Shown here one piece after another: positions 54,621-63,608 of a stretch of 64,000 nucleotides of DNA (its first letter is position 1; each line of letters starts with the position of its first letter). The DNA is from Pseudobutyrivibrio sp. (GTDB lineage: Bacteria > Bacillota > Clostridia > Lachnospirales > Lachnospiraceae), in assembly GCF_015057185.1 (NCBI RefSeq), contig NZ_SVEV01000003.1, positions 62,001 to 126,000 on the forward strand. The letters run 5' to 3'. Under the pieces are notes generated by a model, which saw nothing but the letters and a program-made list of their open reading frames with translations, ran no database searches and was not told where the DNA came from. Position numbers and translations under genes: made by a program.

Positions 54621-55757
54621 ATGATTTGTTTAATTGATTGTAGAGTGGATAACGTTCTGAGTAATAATTATTTAGAATTAAACTTATGGGGGAAGCCTTG
54701 TTTTGCATATGTTATTGATTCTGTAATAAGTGCGAGAGTATTCTCAGATATTATTATCATTACTGAGTCAAAAAGGATAATTAATTATTGTCAGAATATG
54801 TATCCAAAGATTTGTATATTCAGTACAATACAGAGAAATCTATTACAAGAGGATTACTTTTGTATCAGTGGGAGAGCACCTTTAATATCAGCAAAAACAA
54901 TAAAAAAAGCTTTTAGAAAATTTTCTAATAAGACTATAATTTCCTCACGTAGTGAGGCAATTGTAGATTTTAATAGAGAAGATATTTCTAATTACACTGG
55001 TGTGGAGGAACGGACATTTAATGCTTTTATAATATCAAAAGGAGGAATGAAGCAGCATTCAGATGTAATGTTATATAATGTCCCTAGTATAGAAGCAGTT
55101 GTAATTAATAGTAATAACGATTTTGAATTGGCGTTAGTGCTAAAGAGAAAGCAAAATAATAGATTAATACTAGATAATGCGATAAAAAATGAGATAAATA
55201 AAAAGAATAAAACGTTTAGCGAGATATCGAAACAAAAGTCAGTTTGTCTTATTGGACATTCCCAAATCGCACAATGGAAATTGCAATCTATATTTGGTTA
55301 TGAAGTAAGAAATTGCGGTATTTCTGGAATTTCAAGTTTCGAGTATAATAAATATTTATTGGAAACAAAAAAACTAAAATGTGATGATGATATTTGTATT
55401 GTGATGCATGGAACAAATGATATAGTCTTGGATTATACGTTGGACAAAATTGTCACTAGTATTGAAAATACTATAGAGTACATTAGGAATGAAAGTCCAA
55501 AGTCAGTAATCTTTTTCTTATCATGTATGCATGTTAATGGTAGATTAGATAGAAATAATGCTAAGATTGACGAATTGAACCGCCAACTAAAAAAACATCT
55601 CAAGAATGTAGTGAAGTGGATAGATACTTGTTTTATGGATAATCAGTTTGGATTACTTGATGAGAAATACACATTGGATGGTTTGCATTTAAATGAATTG
55701 GGGTACGATGTTTTAAGAGAAAGATTAGAATTTGAAATGAGAAAAATGAATTTATGA
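54621..55757 (+). CDS. Degenerate NeuA-like domain fused to SGNH hydrolase
   Basis: The track begins at a TTG (54600). ATG 54621 has AGGGGGA directly upstream and gives 378 residues. Residues 1 to about 190 follow the CMP-sialate synthetase fold, but the nucleotide loop PARSGSKGIKDKN of the next gene is replaced by DCRVDNVLSNNY, so it is probably inactive. Residues about 205-378 are an SGNH esterase: GHSQIAQW (block I variant of GDS), MHGTND (block III) and DGLHLNELGY (catalytic Asp and His). E. coli K1 NeuA also carries a C-terminal sialate O-acetylesterase. Here the esterase travels with a dead copy while an intact NeuA follows. Confidence 0.8.
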   Translation: MICLIDCRVDNVLSNNYLELNLWGKPCFAYVIDSVISARVFSDIIIITESKRIINYCQNMYPKICIFSTIQRNLLQEDYFCISGRAPLISAKTIKKAFRKFSNKTIISSRSEAIVDFNREDISNYTGVEERTFNAFIISKGGMKQHSDVMLYNVPSIEAVVINSNNDFELALVLKRKQNNRLILDNAIKNEINKKNKTFSEISKQKSVCLIGHSQIAQWKLQSIFGYEVRNCGISGISSFEYNKYLLETKKLKCDDDICIVMHGTNDIVLDYTLDKIVTSIENTIEYIRNESPKSVIFFLSCMHVNGRLDRNNAKIDELNRQLKKHLKNVVKWIDTCFMDNQFGLLDEKYTLDGLHLNELGYDVLRERLEFEMRKMNL

Positions 55758-56443
55758 AAAAAATAGCAATTATACCAGCTAGATCTGGTTCAAAAGGAAT
55801 TAAAGATAAAAACATTATAGATTTTGATGGCAAGCCTATGATGGCATATTCGATAGAAGCAGCAATGGATTCAAATTGTTTTAGTCAGATTATAGTGTCG
55901 ACTGATTCAACAAAGTATGGTTCGATTGCAAAAGAATATGGAGCAGATGTAGTATATCGAGATGAAAGAGTATCAAATGATTTGGCAACAACATATATGG
56001 TAATTAAAGACTTATACACCAAGATAGAACATAATCATGATTATTTTGTTTTATTGCAGCCGACGTCTCCATTAAGAACATATAAACATATACAAGGTGC
56101 GATTGAATTATTTGAGGAACGATATAATGATTATGATTTCCTTGTTTCGGTAAAAGAGGCAGAGCATAGTAGGTTGCTGGTTAATCCAATAGACAAGGAT
56201 CTTTCATTAAAGTATTTTGATGTAGATTATGCAAATTATAGACGACAGAGCTATAAAGACTACGTGCCAAATGGCTCAATTTTTATTGCAAAAATAGAAG
56301 CTTATTTTGCACAAAAACATTTTTTTGGTGCAAAATCGCTAGCATATATAATGAATGATTTGGATTCAGTAGATGTAGATACAGAACTGGATTATAAATT
56401 TGCATTGTTGTGCATGGAAGAGAGAAAAAGGATGGAGAAATAA
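55754..56443 (+). CDS. neuA: CMP-N-acetylneuraminate cytidylyltransferase
   Basis: A 229-residue enzyme with the full signature IIPARSGSKGIKDKNI, then LLQPTSPLRT and LDSVDVDTELDYKFA. Length is that of single-domain NeuA. Reaction: CTP + Neu5Ac gives CMP-Neu5Ac, the donor for sialyltransferases. The start overlaps the upstream SGNH fusion gene by 4 bases (ATGA), and the next gene starts directly after its stop. Confidence 0.93.
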   Translation: MKKIAIIPARSGSKGIKDKNIIDFDGKPMMAYSIEAAMDSNCFSQIIVSTDSTKYGSIAKEYGADVVYRDERVSNDLATTYMVIKDLYTKIEHNHDYFVLLQPTSPLRTYKHIQGAIELFEERYNDYDFLVSVKEAEHSRLLVNPIDKDLSLKYFDVDYANYRRQSYKDYVPNGSIFIAKIEAYFAQKHFFGAKSLAYIMNDLDSVDVDTELDYKFALLCMEERKRMEK

Positions 56444-57586
56444 ATGAAGAAGGTGTCATTTGTCACGGGGTCTAGAGCTGATTATGGTATAGTACGTAAA
56501 TATTTAGATTTGCTTAATAATGATAAATCTATAGAATTATCTTTGCTAGTTACAGGTTCATTGTTGAGTGCGGAGTATGGTAAGCAAATAGAATTAATTT
56601 ATAAAGATGGATTTAAAGTTGAAAAGAGTTTTGAGATTCCTATTTCAACTATTAATAACAAAGCAGTGATTCATGCTATGTCAGTTGCACTTGATGAATT
56701 TGGAGAATATTTCACTGAGAATAAGCCGGATTTATTAATTATTCTAGGTGATAGATATGAAATGTTGTCTGTCGCAATAGCTGCTGCAATGAATAGAGTG
56801 GCGATTTTGCATATTCACGGAGGGGAAGCAACATATGGTAACTATGATGAGTTTATTAGACATTCTATTACTAAGATGAGTTTATATCATATTACTGCCA
56901 CAGAAGAGTATAGAAGAAGGGTAATACAACTGGGAGAAAATCCTGAAAGGGTTTTTAATTTAGGTTCTTTGGGGGCAGAAAATTGTATCAATATAGGCGA
57001 GGATGTGCCTTCTTGCATAAAAAAGATAAAGAATTCATCATATTTTGTAGTATTATTCCATCCGGAAACTTTAACGAATGTAAGCACTGAAAAACAAATT
57101 GAAGAAGTTTTAAATGCAATTAAAAAGAATAGTGAATATAAATATGTATTTATAGGAGCTAATGCAGACACAAATTCAGATATTATTAGGGCCAAAGTGA
57201 GAAAATTTGTTGAATCAAATTCGAATTGTTATTATTATGAAAATCTGACAACGTCAGGGTATCATTATTTGCTAAAACATTCAAAGGCATTGATTGGAAA
57301 CTCATCATCTGGAATAATCGAGGCACCATCGTTGGGGATATACACAATTAATATTGGAGAAAGACAGGCTGGCAGGATACGTGGAAATTCTGTTATCGAT
57401 GTAAAGTGCGATGCTAAAACGATTTCAGATGCAATATCTAGAGTGATAAATGAAAACGGAATTCAAATAAATAATCCATATTTTAAGGAAAATGCAGCAA
57501 TTAACTATTATAAGGTTACGTTGAAAATTTTAGATGAAATATGTGATAATGGAGCTAATCAACCCAAGATATTTTTTGACTTGTAG
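56444..57586 (+). CDS. neuC: UDP-GlcNAc 2-epimerase (hydrolysing), NeuC
   Basis: A 380-residue enzyme. It begins VSFVTGSRADYGIVRKYL and contains ILGDRYEMLSVAIAAAMN, HIHGGEATYGNYDEFIRHSITKMS, FHPETLTNVS, GNSSSGIIEAPSL and INIGERQAGRIRGNSVIDV. These are the diagnostic blocks of NeuC. Reaction: UDP-GlcNAc gives ManNAc + UDP. With NeuB and NeuA this completes synthesis of CMP-Neu5Ac from UDP-GlcNAc. No LegB or LegC homologue lies nearby, so legionaminate is less likely. Confidence 0.92.
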   Translation: MKKVSFVTGSRADYGIVRKYLDLLNNDKSIELSLLVTGSLLSAEYGKQIELIYKDGFKVEKSFEIPISTINNKAVIHAMSVALDEFGEYFTENKPDLLIILGDRYEMLSVAIAAAMNRVAILHIHGGEATYGNYDEFIRHSITKMSLYHITATEEYRRRVIQLGENPERVFNLGSLGAENCINIGEDVPSCIKKIKNSSYFVVLFHPETLTNVSTEKQIEEVLNAIKKNSEYKYVFIGANADTNSDIIRAKVRKFVESNSNCYYYENLTTSGYHYLLKHSKALIGNSSSGIIEAPSLGIYTINIGERQAGRIRGNSVIDVKCDAKTISDAISRVINENGIQINNPYFKENAAINYYKVTLKILDEICDNGANQPKIFFDL

Positions 57587-57609
57587 ATAATACTGTTTAA
57601 GGATTTGTA

Positions 57610-58629
57610 ATGAAATATACTTTTATATGTGATGGTAGTAATAGTAATGGAACGGGTCATTTTTTTAGGTGTTTAAGCATAGCGCAGGAAATTATTATAC
57701 GTGGGGATTCTGTTGCTATGATTGTAAATGATGAGTTAGAATCTTTATTAGGCAAATGTGAATTAGAAGCATATGTTATCAACGGACTTTTCAGAAAAGA
57801 GTGTGAAAACAGAGTGTTAAACTTGTTAGAGCAGTTAGCTTGTGAAATGGTAATAATAGATTCACATAATGCTAATAGATCCTTTTTGGGTACGATAAGT
57901 GCAAATTATTACACTATTTTAATAGATGATTTATTAATGTTTCCCTATCCGGTAGATGTTATTTTGAACTATCACATAGATGTTAGTAAAAATGACTATT
58001 ATGCTTTATATTCAAAATCAAGAATCACAACGCCTAAATTGTTAATTGGTTCTAAATTTTTTCCAATGCGTATTTCGAAAGGAATTAATGAAAAAAAAAG
58101 TCGTATTGATATTTCTTTTTTTGCGGGTGGTTCTGACCCAGCGCATGTAACATTAAAGCTATTGAAAAATATGAATATGTGCACTGTATTGCAGAAACAC
58201 ATTTTACATATAATAGTTGGGGAAATGAATGGAGATTATGACGAAATTAATAGAATTAGTAAAGAGTATAAAAATATAATTATCCATTATGGATTATTGG
58301 ATTTATCATCAATATATAGGTTGACAGACGTTGCAATAACTGCATCAGGTGTCACGCTATATGAGTTAGTTGCATGGGGAATACCAACTATTTCATACTA
58401 TATGGTCAATAATCAAATACATTCATCATATGCATTCGCTAAATTGGGACTTACTATAAATTTAGGAAATTGCGGAGATGAGTGTTTCATTTTCAATCTT
58501 GAAACAGAAGTGGAGCGAATGCTAGATAATAAAGAGTTAGTGAATAGGTTGAAAACTAATAGTAAAAAGTATATTGACATGTGGGGTGCTAAGAGAATTG
58601 TAGATGTTTTAGAAAGAAACTTAAAGTAG
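57610..58629 (+). CDS. PseG-like GT-B protein (nucleotide-sugar hydrolase or transferase)
   Basis: A 339-residue GT-B protein. The N-terminal SNGTGHFFRCLSIAQEI keeps the G-x-G-H-x2-R-C motif with the catalytic His of PseG. The second domain has FFAGGSDPAHVTLK and ITASGVTLYELVAWGIPTISYY. PseG releases UDP from an altrose derivative on the way to pseudaminate, but no PseB, PseC, PseH or PseI is present and NeuC already provides the ManNAc step. It may hydrolyse another UDP-sugar or act as a sialyltransferase-like enzyme. Last gene of the sialic acid block; no terminator is visible after it. Confidence 0.7.
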   Translation: MKYTFICDGSNSNGTGHFFRCLSIAQEIIIRGDSVAMIVNDELESLLGKCELEAYVINGLFRKECENRVLNLLEQLACEMVIIDSHNANRSFLGTISANYYTILIDDLLMFPYPVDVILNYHIDVSKNDYYALYSKSRITTPKLLIGSKFFPMRISKGINEKKSRIDISFFAGGSDPAHVTLKLLKNMNMCTVLQKHILHIIVGEMNGDYDEINRISKEYKNIIIHYGLLDLSSIYRLTDVAITASGVTLYELVAWGIPTISYYMVNNQIHSSYAFAKLGLTINLGNCGDECFIFNLETEVERMLDNKELVNRLKTNSKKYIDMWGAKRIVDVLERNLK

Positions 58630-59725
58630 AAATGGGAGTTTCTATACGGGATGTAAATTATTGATGTACTATTAGATTAGTTGTTCGATGGTAGTTTAGA
58701 TATATTGATAGAATAAGAATTAAATAAAAGAATAATCGTGGATTGGGGTGCTGCAGAGTACAAACTGTTTGTGATGTTGCAACCTGCGCTGATATATTAA
58801 TGACTTAATAATTATAGAAATGCTTTATTAGATGGTCATCATAAGGCCTACTAGTATAGGATATGAATATATATGGTTACAGAAAAGGGTCTTGAACATA
58901 AGTAGGGTAAATATAACTTGTTTATTCAATACTATGCATTGATGATGTAGCTAATAGAGCATGTATCAGGGAGTACAAATAGTCTGTTAGTAGAGTATAA
59001 ATCTATAAAATATTGTATCAATCACGACAGATGTCAGAAACTACAGTTTGTTTTTAGTAGGTGCATGAATATTTTGTTTGAAAGATATTTGTCTTCACAG
59101 AATATGAATGATATAAAGACGTTGTCCTCATTTGCTTACAAATGATAGTTTTGTGAAATCTAATATAATAATTAATGGAGAAATGTTACAAGATATGAAG
59201 AATTTTGCAATATCCATAGTATAATTCGCAAAGTTTATTTAATATTTTTTGCTCCTAGTATTAGTCTAAATACAATTGTAGTGATAGCTACAAACATAAT
59301 CGTCAATACTAAAAGTTTAATTTTAGATTATGTATAATAGCGTTGATGAATCAAAAATCATCCAATTGATTTCTAGGAAAATGGTACAGGTTTTTAGAAA
59401 TCATTCTCTCTATCCTATTCAGAGTTTTATGTGCAACTAACAATAACCTGTGATTTCCAATTATTGTCTGATAAGTATTCTTTATGAGAATCATATATCC
59501 GGATTTTTTTTTGTGGTGTATATCGTATCTTAGGAAATATAATTTTAACAAGAGTTTTTAACGAAAAAAGAGTTTTGTAAAAATTACGATATAGTTTTAT
59601 AGTGTTCATGATATTAAAGAATATGCTATTTTGATTGATTGTGGTGCTATACTCCGCATATTTTTAGATTTTTAATATAATGTTTTGTCTAGTAAGTGAC
59701 AATTATTAGAGGTAAAAATTGATTT
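58630..59725. other. 1.1-kb gene-free region with decayed coding remnants
   Basis: No intact gene with start and ribosome site. All frames are broken every few dozen codons. On the minus strand two overlapping ORFs (59427-59609 and 59351-59551) meet around a run of nine T (59504-59512). They read as one Lys-rich N-terminal fragment split by a frameshift, followed by NTYQTIIGNHRLLLVAHKTL, but I cannot name the family. No terminator was recognised after 58629. Probably the scar of lost genes. Confidence 0.5.
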
Positions 59726-60706
59726 ATGAGATTAAAAGACGCATTTAGCTATATCGATTTATGGAAAGGGATAGCTATAATTTGGATAATTATCTTTCAT
59801 ACAAATATAGATTTTCATGGTTCTTTGAATATTGTAAAAGAATTTGGATATGGAGGTTGTGATATATTCCTATTTGCTTCTGGGATTGGAAATTATAAAT
59901 CGTACCTACGCGATGAATTACCTGTTGCTTTTCTAAAAAGATGTATAGATAAGCTCGCCCCCTTATATGTCCCTTTCATTATTATATGGATTACATATAG
60001 GTTGAACAAAGGAGATTTTTCGATTCAATCTATATTTGGCAATTTAATAGGTGTGCAGGGGTTCTCATCAAGTGGTACTTATTTTAATTGGTACATAACA
60101 GCTATTATATTGTGTTATATATTAACACCGTATCTAGCGAGTTTTACAAAGCAGAGTATATTGTTCAATAATGTAGGCTTATTGTTAGTGTTGGTTACTA
60201 TGACGTCATGCTTCTATAATGATTATAATCGTATAATTGTTATATCAAGATTACCTATATTCTATTTGGGAATGATATTTGCAAAATATGATGAGACTAG
60301 TGTGAATGCTATAAAGTGGCCAATAGTTTCGTTAGGAATATTGGCGGCGGGATGGTTATTAAAAATCACTAGGATGAATCAACCCGGATATATTTGGAAT
60401 AATGGTTTGTATTGGTACCCTTTTATAATTATTGCACCAGCATTATGCATAATTATATCGATCTTTGGGAAAAAAGGAGATGAATATTGGGTAACGAAGA
60501 TAGTATTAGATTTGATTAAGAAGCTTGGTCAAAAGTCTTTTGAAATATTTCTCATTCATTGTTTAATATTTGAGATAATAAAAAGTAGATACAAGGAATC
60601 ACTATCAAATTATAGATGGTTTATAATTATATTTCTTTCAATTATTATTTCAATTGCATATGGTTATTTGGCAAGAAAGAGTTTTTCCATAATTAAAAAG
60701 CGCTGA
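59726..60706 (+). CDS. Acyltransferase-3 family membrane protein
   Basis: A 326-residue protein with about ten helices. It begins FSYIDLWKGIAIIWIIIFHTN, with the conserved D-x-x-K/R and His of acyltransferase 3, and ends with FEIFLIHCLIFEI, a conserved late family block. It is the third member of this family in the capsule part and only distantly similar to the two at 43.9-46.0 kb. It probably O-acylates a capsule sugar. AGAGG lies 13 bases before the ATG, a long spacing. Confidence 0.83.
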   Translation: MRLKDAFSYIDLWKGIAIIWIIIFHTNIDFHGSLNIVKEFGYGGCDIFLFASGIGNYKSYLRDELPVAFLKRCIDKLAPLYVPFIIIWITYRLNKGDFSIQSIFGNLIGVQGFSSSGTYFNWYITAIILCYILTPYLASFTKQSILFNNVGLLLVLVTMTSCFYNDYNRIIVISRLPIFYLGMIFAKYDETSVNAIKWPIVSLGILAAGWLLKITRMNQPGYIWNNGLYWYPFIIIAPALCIIISIFGKKGDEYWVTKIVLDLIKKLGQKSFEIFLIHCLIFEIIKSRYKESLSNYRWFIIIFLSIIISIAYGYLARKSFSIIKKR

Positions 60707-60764
60707 ATTAAATTCAATATATATAATTATACTTTTATAATTAAGTAGATTATAGTATTTTCAA

Positions 60765-60800
60765 GCATATTATTATATAAAATAATATGCGACTATTTTT
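60765..60800 (+). terminator. Hairpin terminator, A/T-rich
   Basis: GCATATTATT-ATATAA-AATAATATGC is a perfect 10-base-pair stem, followed by GACTATTTTT. An outer ATAGT/ACTAT pairing may extend it. The stem has only two G-C pairs, so strength is uncertain. It lies between the acyltransferase and asnB. Confidence 0.4.
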
Positions 60801-60848
60801 ATAATAAATAAAAAATGATAATAGTAGAAAAATAAGGAGATTTATAGG

Positions 60849-62669
60849 ATGTGCGGTATAGCAGGACAATATAGTTTTGGAACGGAAAATAGAATAAATA
60901 GAGCAGATTTAAAAAGAATGCTTGATGTTATAGTTCATAGAGGCCCAGATGGAGAGGGAATATATTATTCTGACGTATGTGCATTTGGAATGCGTCGTCT
61001 CAGTATAATAGATTTAGAGGGTGGTTGGCAGCCACTTTATAATGAGGATAATTCGCTTATCTGTGTATGTAATGGTGAAATATACAATTATATAGAACTT
61101 AGAACGGAGTTAATATCCAAAGGGCATGTTTTTAAAACAAAATCCGATGCCGAAGTTATAGTTCACTTATATGAAGAGTATGGCGACAGTTTTATCAACA
61201 GATTAAATGGAATGTTTGCAATTGCATTATATGATACAAGGTTAAGACTTCTTCATTTGTATCGTGATCGTTTAGGGAAAAAACCATTGTTTTATTCTCT
61301 AATTAATGGGAAATTATATTTTGGATCAGAAATTAAGAGTATTATTTCCTGTAGTGATTTCAAAAGAGAGTGTAATTATGCGGCGTTAGATTATATATTA
61401 TCTTATAATTATATTCCAAATGATATGACTGCATTTAAGAATATTTATAAATTAATGCCTGGTGAACACATGGTTATATCTTTCGCAGGAATTAAAAAGA
61501 ACAAATATTGGGATTTACAATTGAATTACACATATGAAAACGATAATATTCCTGAAAGAGTAGCTTTGGAAGATATCGATAGTTTATTAGATGATTCTGT
61601 AAAAATACGATTAAGAAGTGATGTACCAGTCGGTGCTTTTTTATCTGGTGGAGTAGATTCTTCGTTTGTTGTTGCTAATGCGTTATCTCATGTAGATAAT
61701 ATTGATACTTTTAGTATAGGATTTGCAGAAAAAAAATATGACGAGAGCCCTTACTCAAGAGAAGTTGCTCGGATTTTAAAAACAAATCATCATGAAAAAA
61801 TTGTAGATTCTAAGTTTTTTGAATATCTACCAACCACAATATGGTTAAACGACAATCCGCACGGAGATGTTTCTTTTTTACCATCTTTTGTTTTAGCTAA
61901 TATGACGGCCCAACATGTGAAAACAGTATTAACAGGAGATGGTGGAGATGAATTATTTGGAGGATATGATAAATATATAAAGTATGCAAATTCTGATAAC
62001 AAAAGTATTTTATCTTTTTTTGAAACAAATAGCGTTTTCTCGAATGAACTAAAAAAATCATTATATAAGGGGAAAATGAATGAAATTCATAGTAGTCAAG
62101 ATACTTTATCATATATTAAGAACATTATGGATAGGTTCCAAATAAGAGATGATTGTTCGACGATTGATAATATTAATATAATCTTATACTTGGAAACAAA
62201 ACTATTATTAGAAGGAAACAATCTTGTTAAACCAGATAGGATGGGGATGGGAAATTCGTTGGAAGCCAGAATGCCGCTTATGGATTATCGATTGGTAGAA
62301 TATGTTTCATCGTTACCTTCTTCATTAAAGATAAAGGATGGTGTCACAAAATATTTGTTTAAAAAAATTGCTTCAAAAAGATTGCCAGAGAATATTGTGT
62401 ATAGAAAAAAACAAATGTTTACCGTGCCAATAGGTGAATGGTTTAAAGATTCATTGAGAGATATGATGTACGGTGTTTTGCTTTCTGAACGAACACTAGA
62501 TAGAGGGTTGTTTGATCCAGATTTTACCAGAAAAATGCTAGATGCCCATGTCGCTGAAAAGGAAAATTACACAAGACAATTAAGATTATTATTTATTATT
62601 GAACTTTGGCATAGAATATATATTGACGATTTATATGTAAAACCACCAAAGTTGATTGATGTAGTATAG
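60849..62669 (+). CDS. asnB: Asparagine-synthase-type glutamine amidotransferase
   Basis: A 606-residue class II amidotransferase. Cys2 after the initiator Met is the glutaminase nucleophile (MCGIAGQYS), with HRGPDGEG and CNGEIYNY in the N-terminal domain. The synthetase domain has the ATP loop VGAFLSGGVDSSF (about 260) and LTGDGGDELFGGYD. Full-length for AsnB. In polysaccharide loci such proteins often amidate uronic acids rather than aspartate. The position beside the capsule genes suggests that here, but ordinary asparagine synthesis cannot be ruled out. AAGGAG and a good spacing support the start. Confidence 0.85.
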   Translation: MCGIAGQYSFGTENRINRADLKRMLDVIVHRGPDGEGIYYSDVCAFGMRRLSIIDLEGGWQPLYNEDNSLICVCNGEIYNYIELRTELISKGHVFKTKSDAEVIVHLYEEYGDSFINRLNGMFAIALYDTRLRLLHLYRDRLGKKPLFYSLINGKLYFGSEIKSIISCSDFKRECNYAALDYILSYNYIPNDMTAFKNIYKLMPGEHMVISFAGIKKNKYWDLQLNYTYENDNIPERVALEDIDSLLDDSVKIRLRSDVPVGAFLSGGVDSSFVVANALSHVDNIDTFSIGFAEKKYDESPYSREVARILKTNHHEKIVDSKFFEYLPTTIWLNDNPHGDVSFLPSFVLANMTAQHVKTVLTGDGGDELFGGYDKYIKYANSDNKSILSFFETNSVFSNELKKSLYKGKMNEIHSSQDTLSYIKNIMDRFQIRDDCSTIDNINIILYLETKLLLEGNNLVKPDRMGMGNSLEARMPLMDYRLVEYVSSLPSSLKIKDGVTKYLFKKIASKRLPENIVYRKKQMFTVPIGEWFKDSLRDMMYGVLLSERTLDRGLFDPDFTRKMLDAHVAEKENYTRQLRLLFIIELWHRIYIDDLYVKPPKLIDVV

Positions 62670-63608
62670 GTTATCTTTAATTATTATAAAAAATAAAGAG
62701 CACCATTATCGTTCACGGGGATATATATTATAAGGTATTAGTATAAAAAAGATTAGATGCTATCCAATAAAATGCGTATAGAAAACAAGCTATCTAAAGG
62801 TGGCCTAAAAAATATAGTCTCAACATAATTAGCTGAATCACTTGGAGCAGCATACAAGGGCTTTCAGACAGCCTTATTTTGTTCATTAAATACTACTTCA
62901 TTTAAAGGCAACAGGATTTTGACTATTACTGTTTCTGCGAGATGATATGTTCCTATATAAATAGCAAAGAGGCAGCAGAGAAGGTGCGCAAGTGGTTTGC
63001 ATAGGCTTGCGCTGGTGCAGATTTAATTACAGAATGAGCAACATGATAGCTGTTGTTTGTGGTCAGTTTGGCCATCTTAAGAAACGTAATGCTAAGAAGA
63101 AGGCTATTTATGAGAGAAACAAAGTTGGTTTTGCTGTATTGCGAATTCAAATGAATCCATTGATGTTGTAAAATCAGAGTTTAACTACAGGTAGTCCTGA
63201 ATGATTATATACAAGGACGCAATGTGCAAGTAGATGTGTGGTGAGCAGGATGTGCTTTATACGTCTGAGCATGGGAAGAGTTGTACGATTGAGATTTTTG
63301 ATGCAATTGCTAACATTAATGAAGAGGGACGTCCAATCTGGAAGTAAATGAATATACAGCGAATTTAACGTTTAAAACAATTTATCATTTGAAATGTCAA
63401 TTGTTGTTCGGTTAAAAATGTACAAATCAATAGTTGAGTACTTGGCATAGATTGCAAGTGAATTGATATTGGTAGTGGTATCGTCGCTCGCTGATTATGC
63501 ATACTAATAAAAAAAGATGATGACAGAGGAGCAGGATAGAATTATTTAGTAGTTCGAAAATTTAAAAAAAGTAGATTAGTATTAATCGTTAGAGAGGGCG
63601 AATAACTT
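62670..63608. pseudogene. 0.94-kb region of decayed coding sequence
   Basis: No intact gene. Coding-like pieces on the + strand are broken by stops and frame changes: LAESLGAAYKGFQTALFCSL near 62830-62890, SKEAAEKVRKWFA near 62965-63001, a 42-codon stretch at 63043-63171 (MIAVVCGQFGHLKKRNAKKK), and a 37-codon stretch at 63234-63347 ending EEGRPIWK. The higher GC of these pieces than of asnB suggests an older resident gene. I cannot name the family. The track's minus ORF at 62953-63150 is a shadow. Confidence 0.4.
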
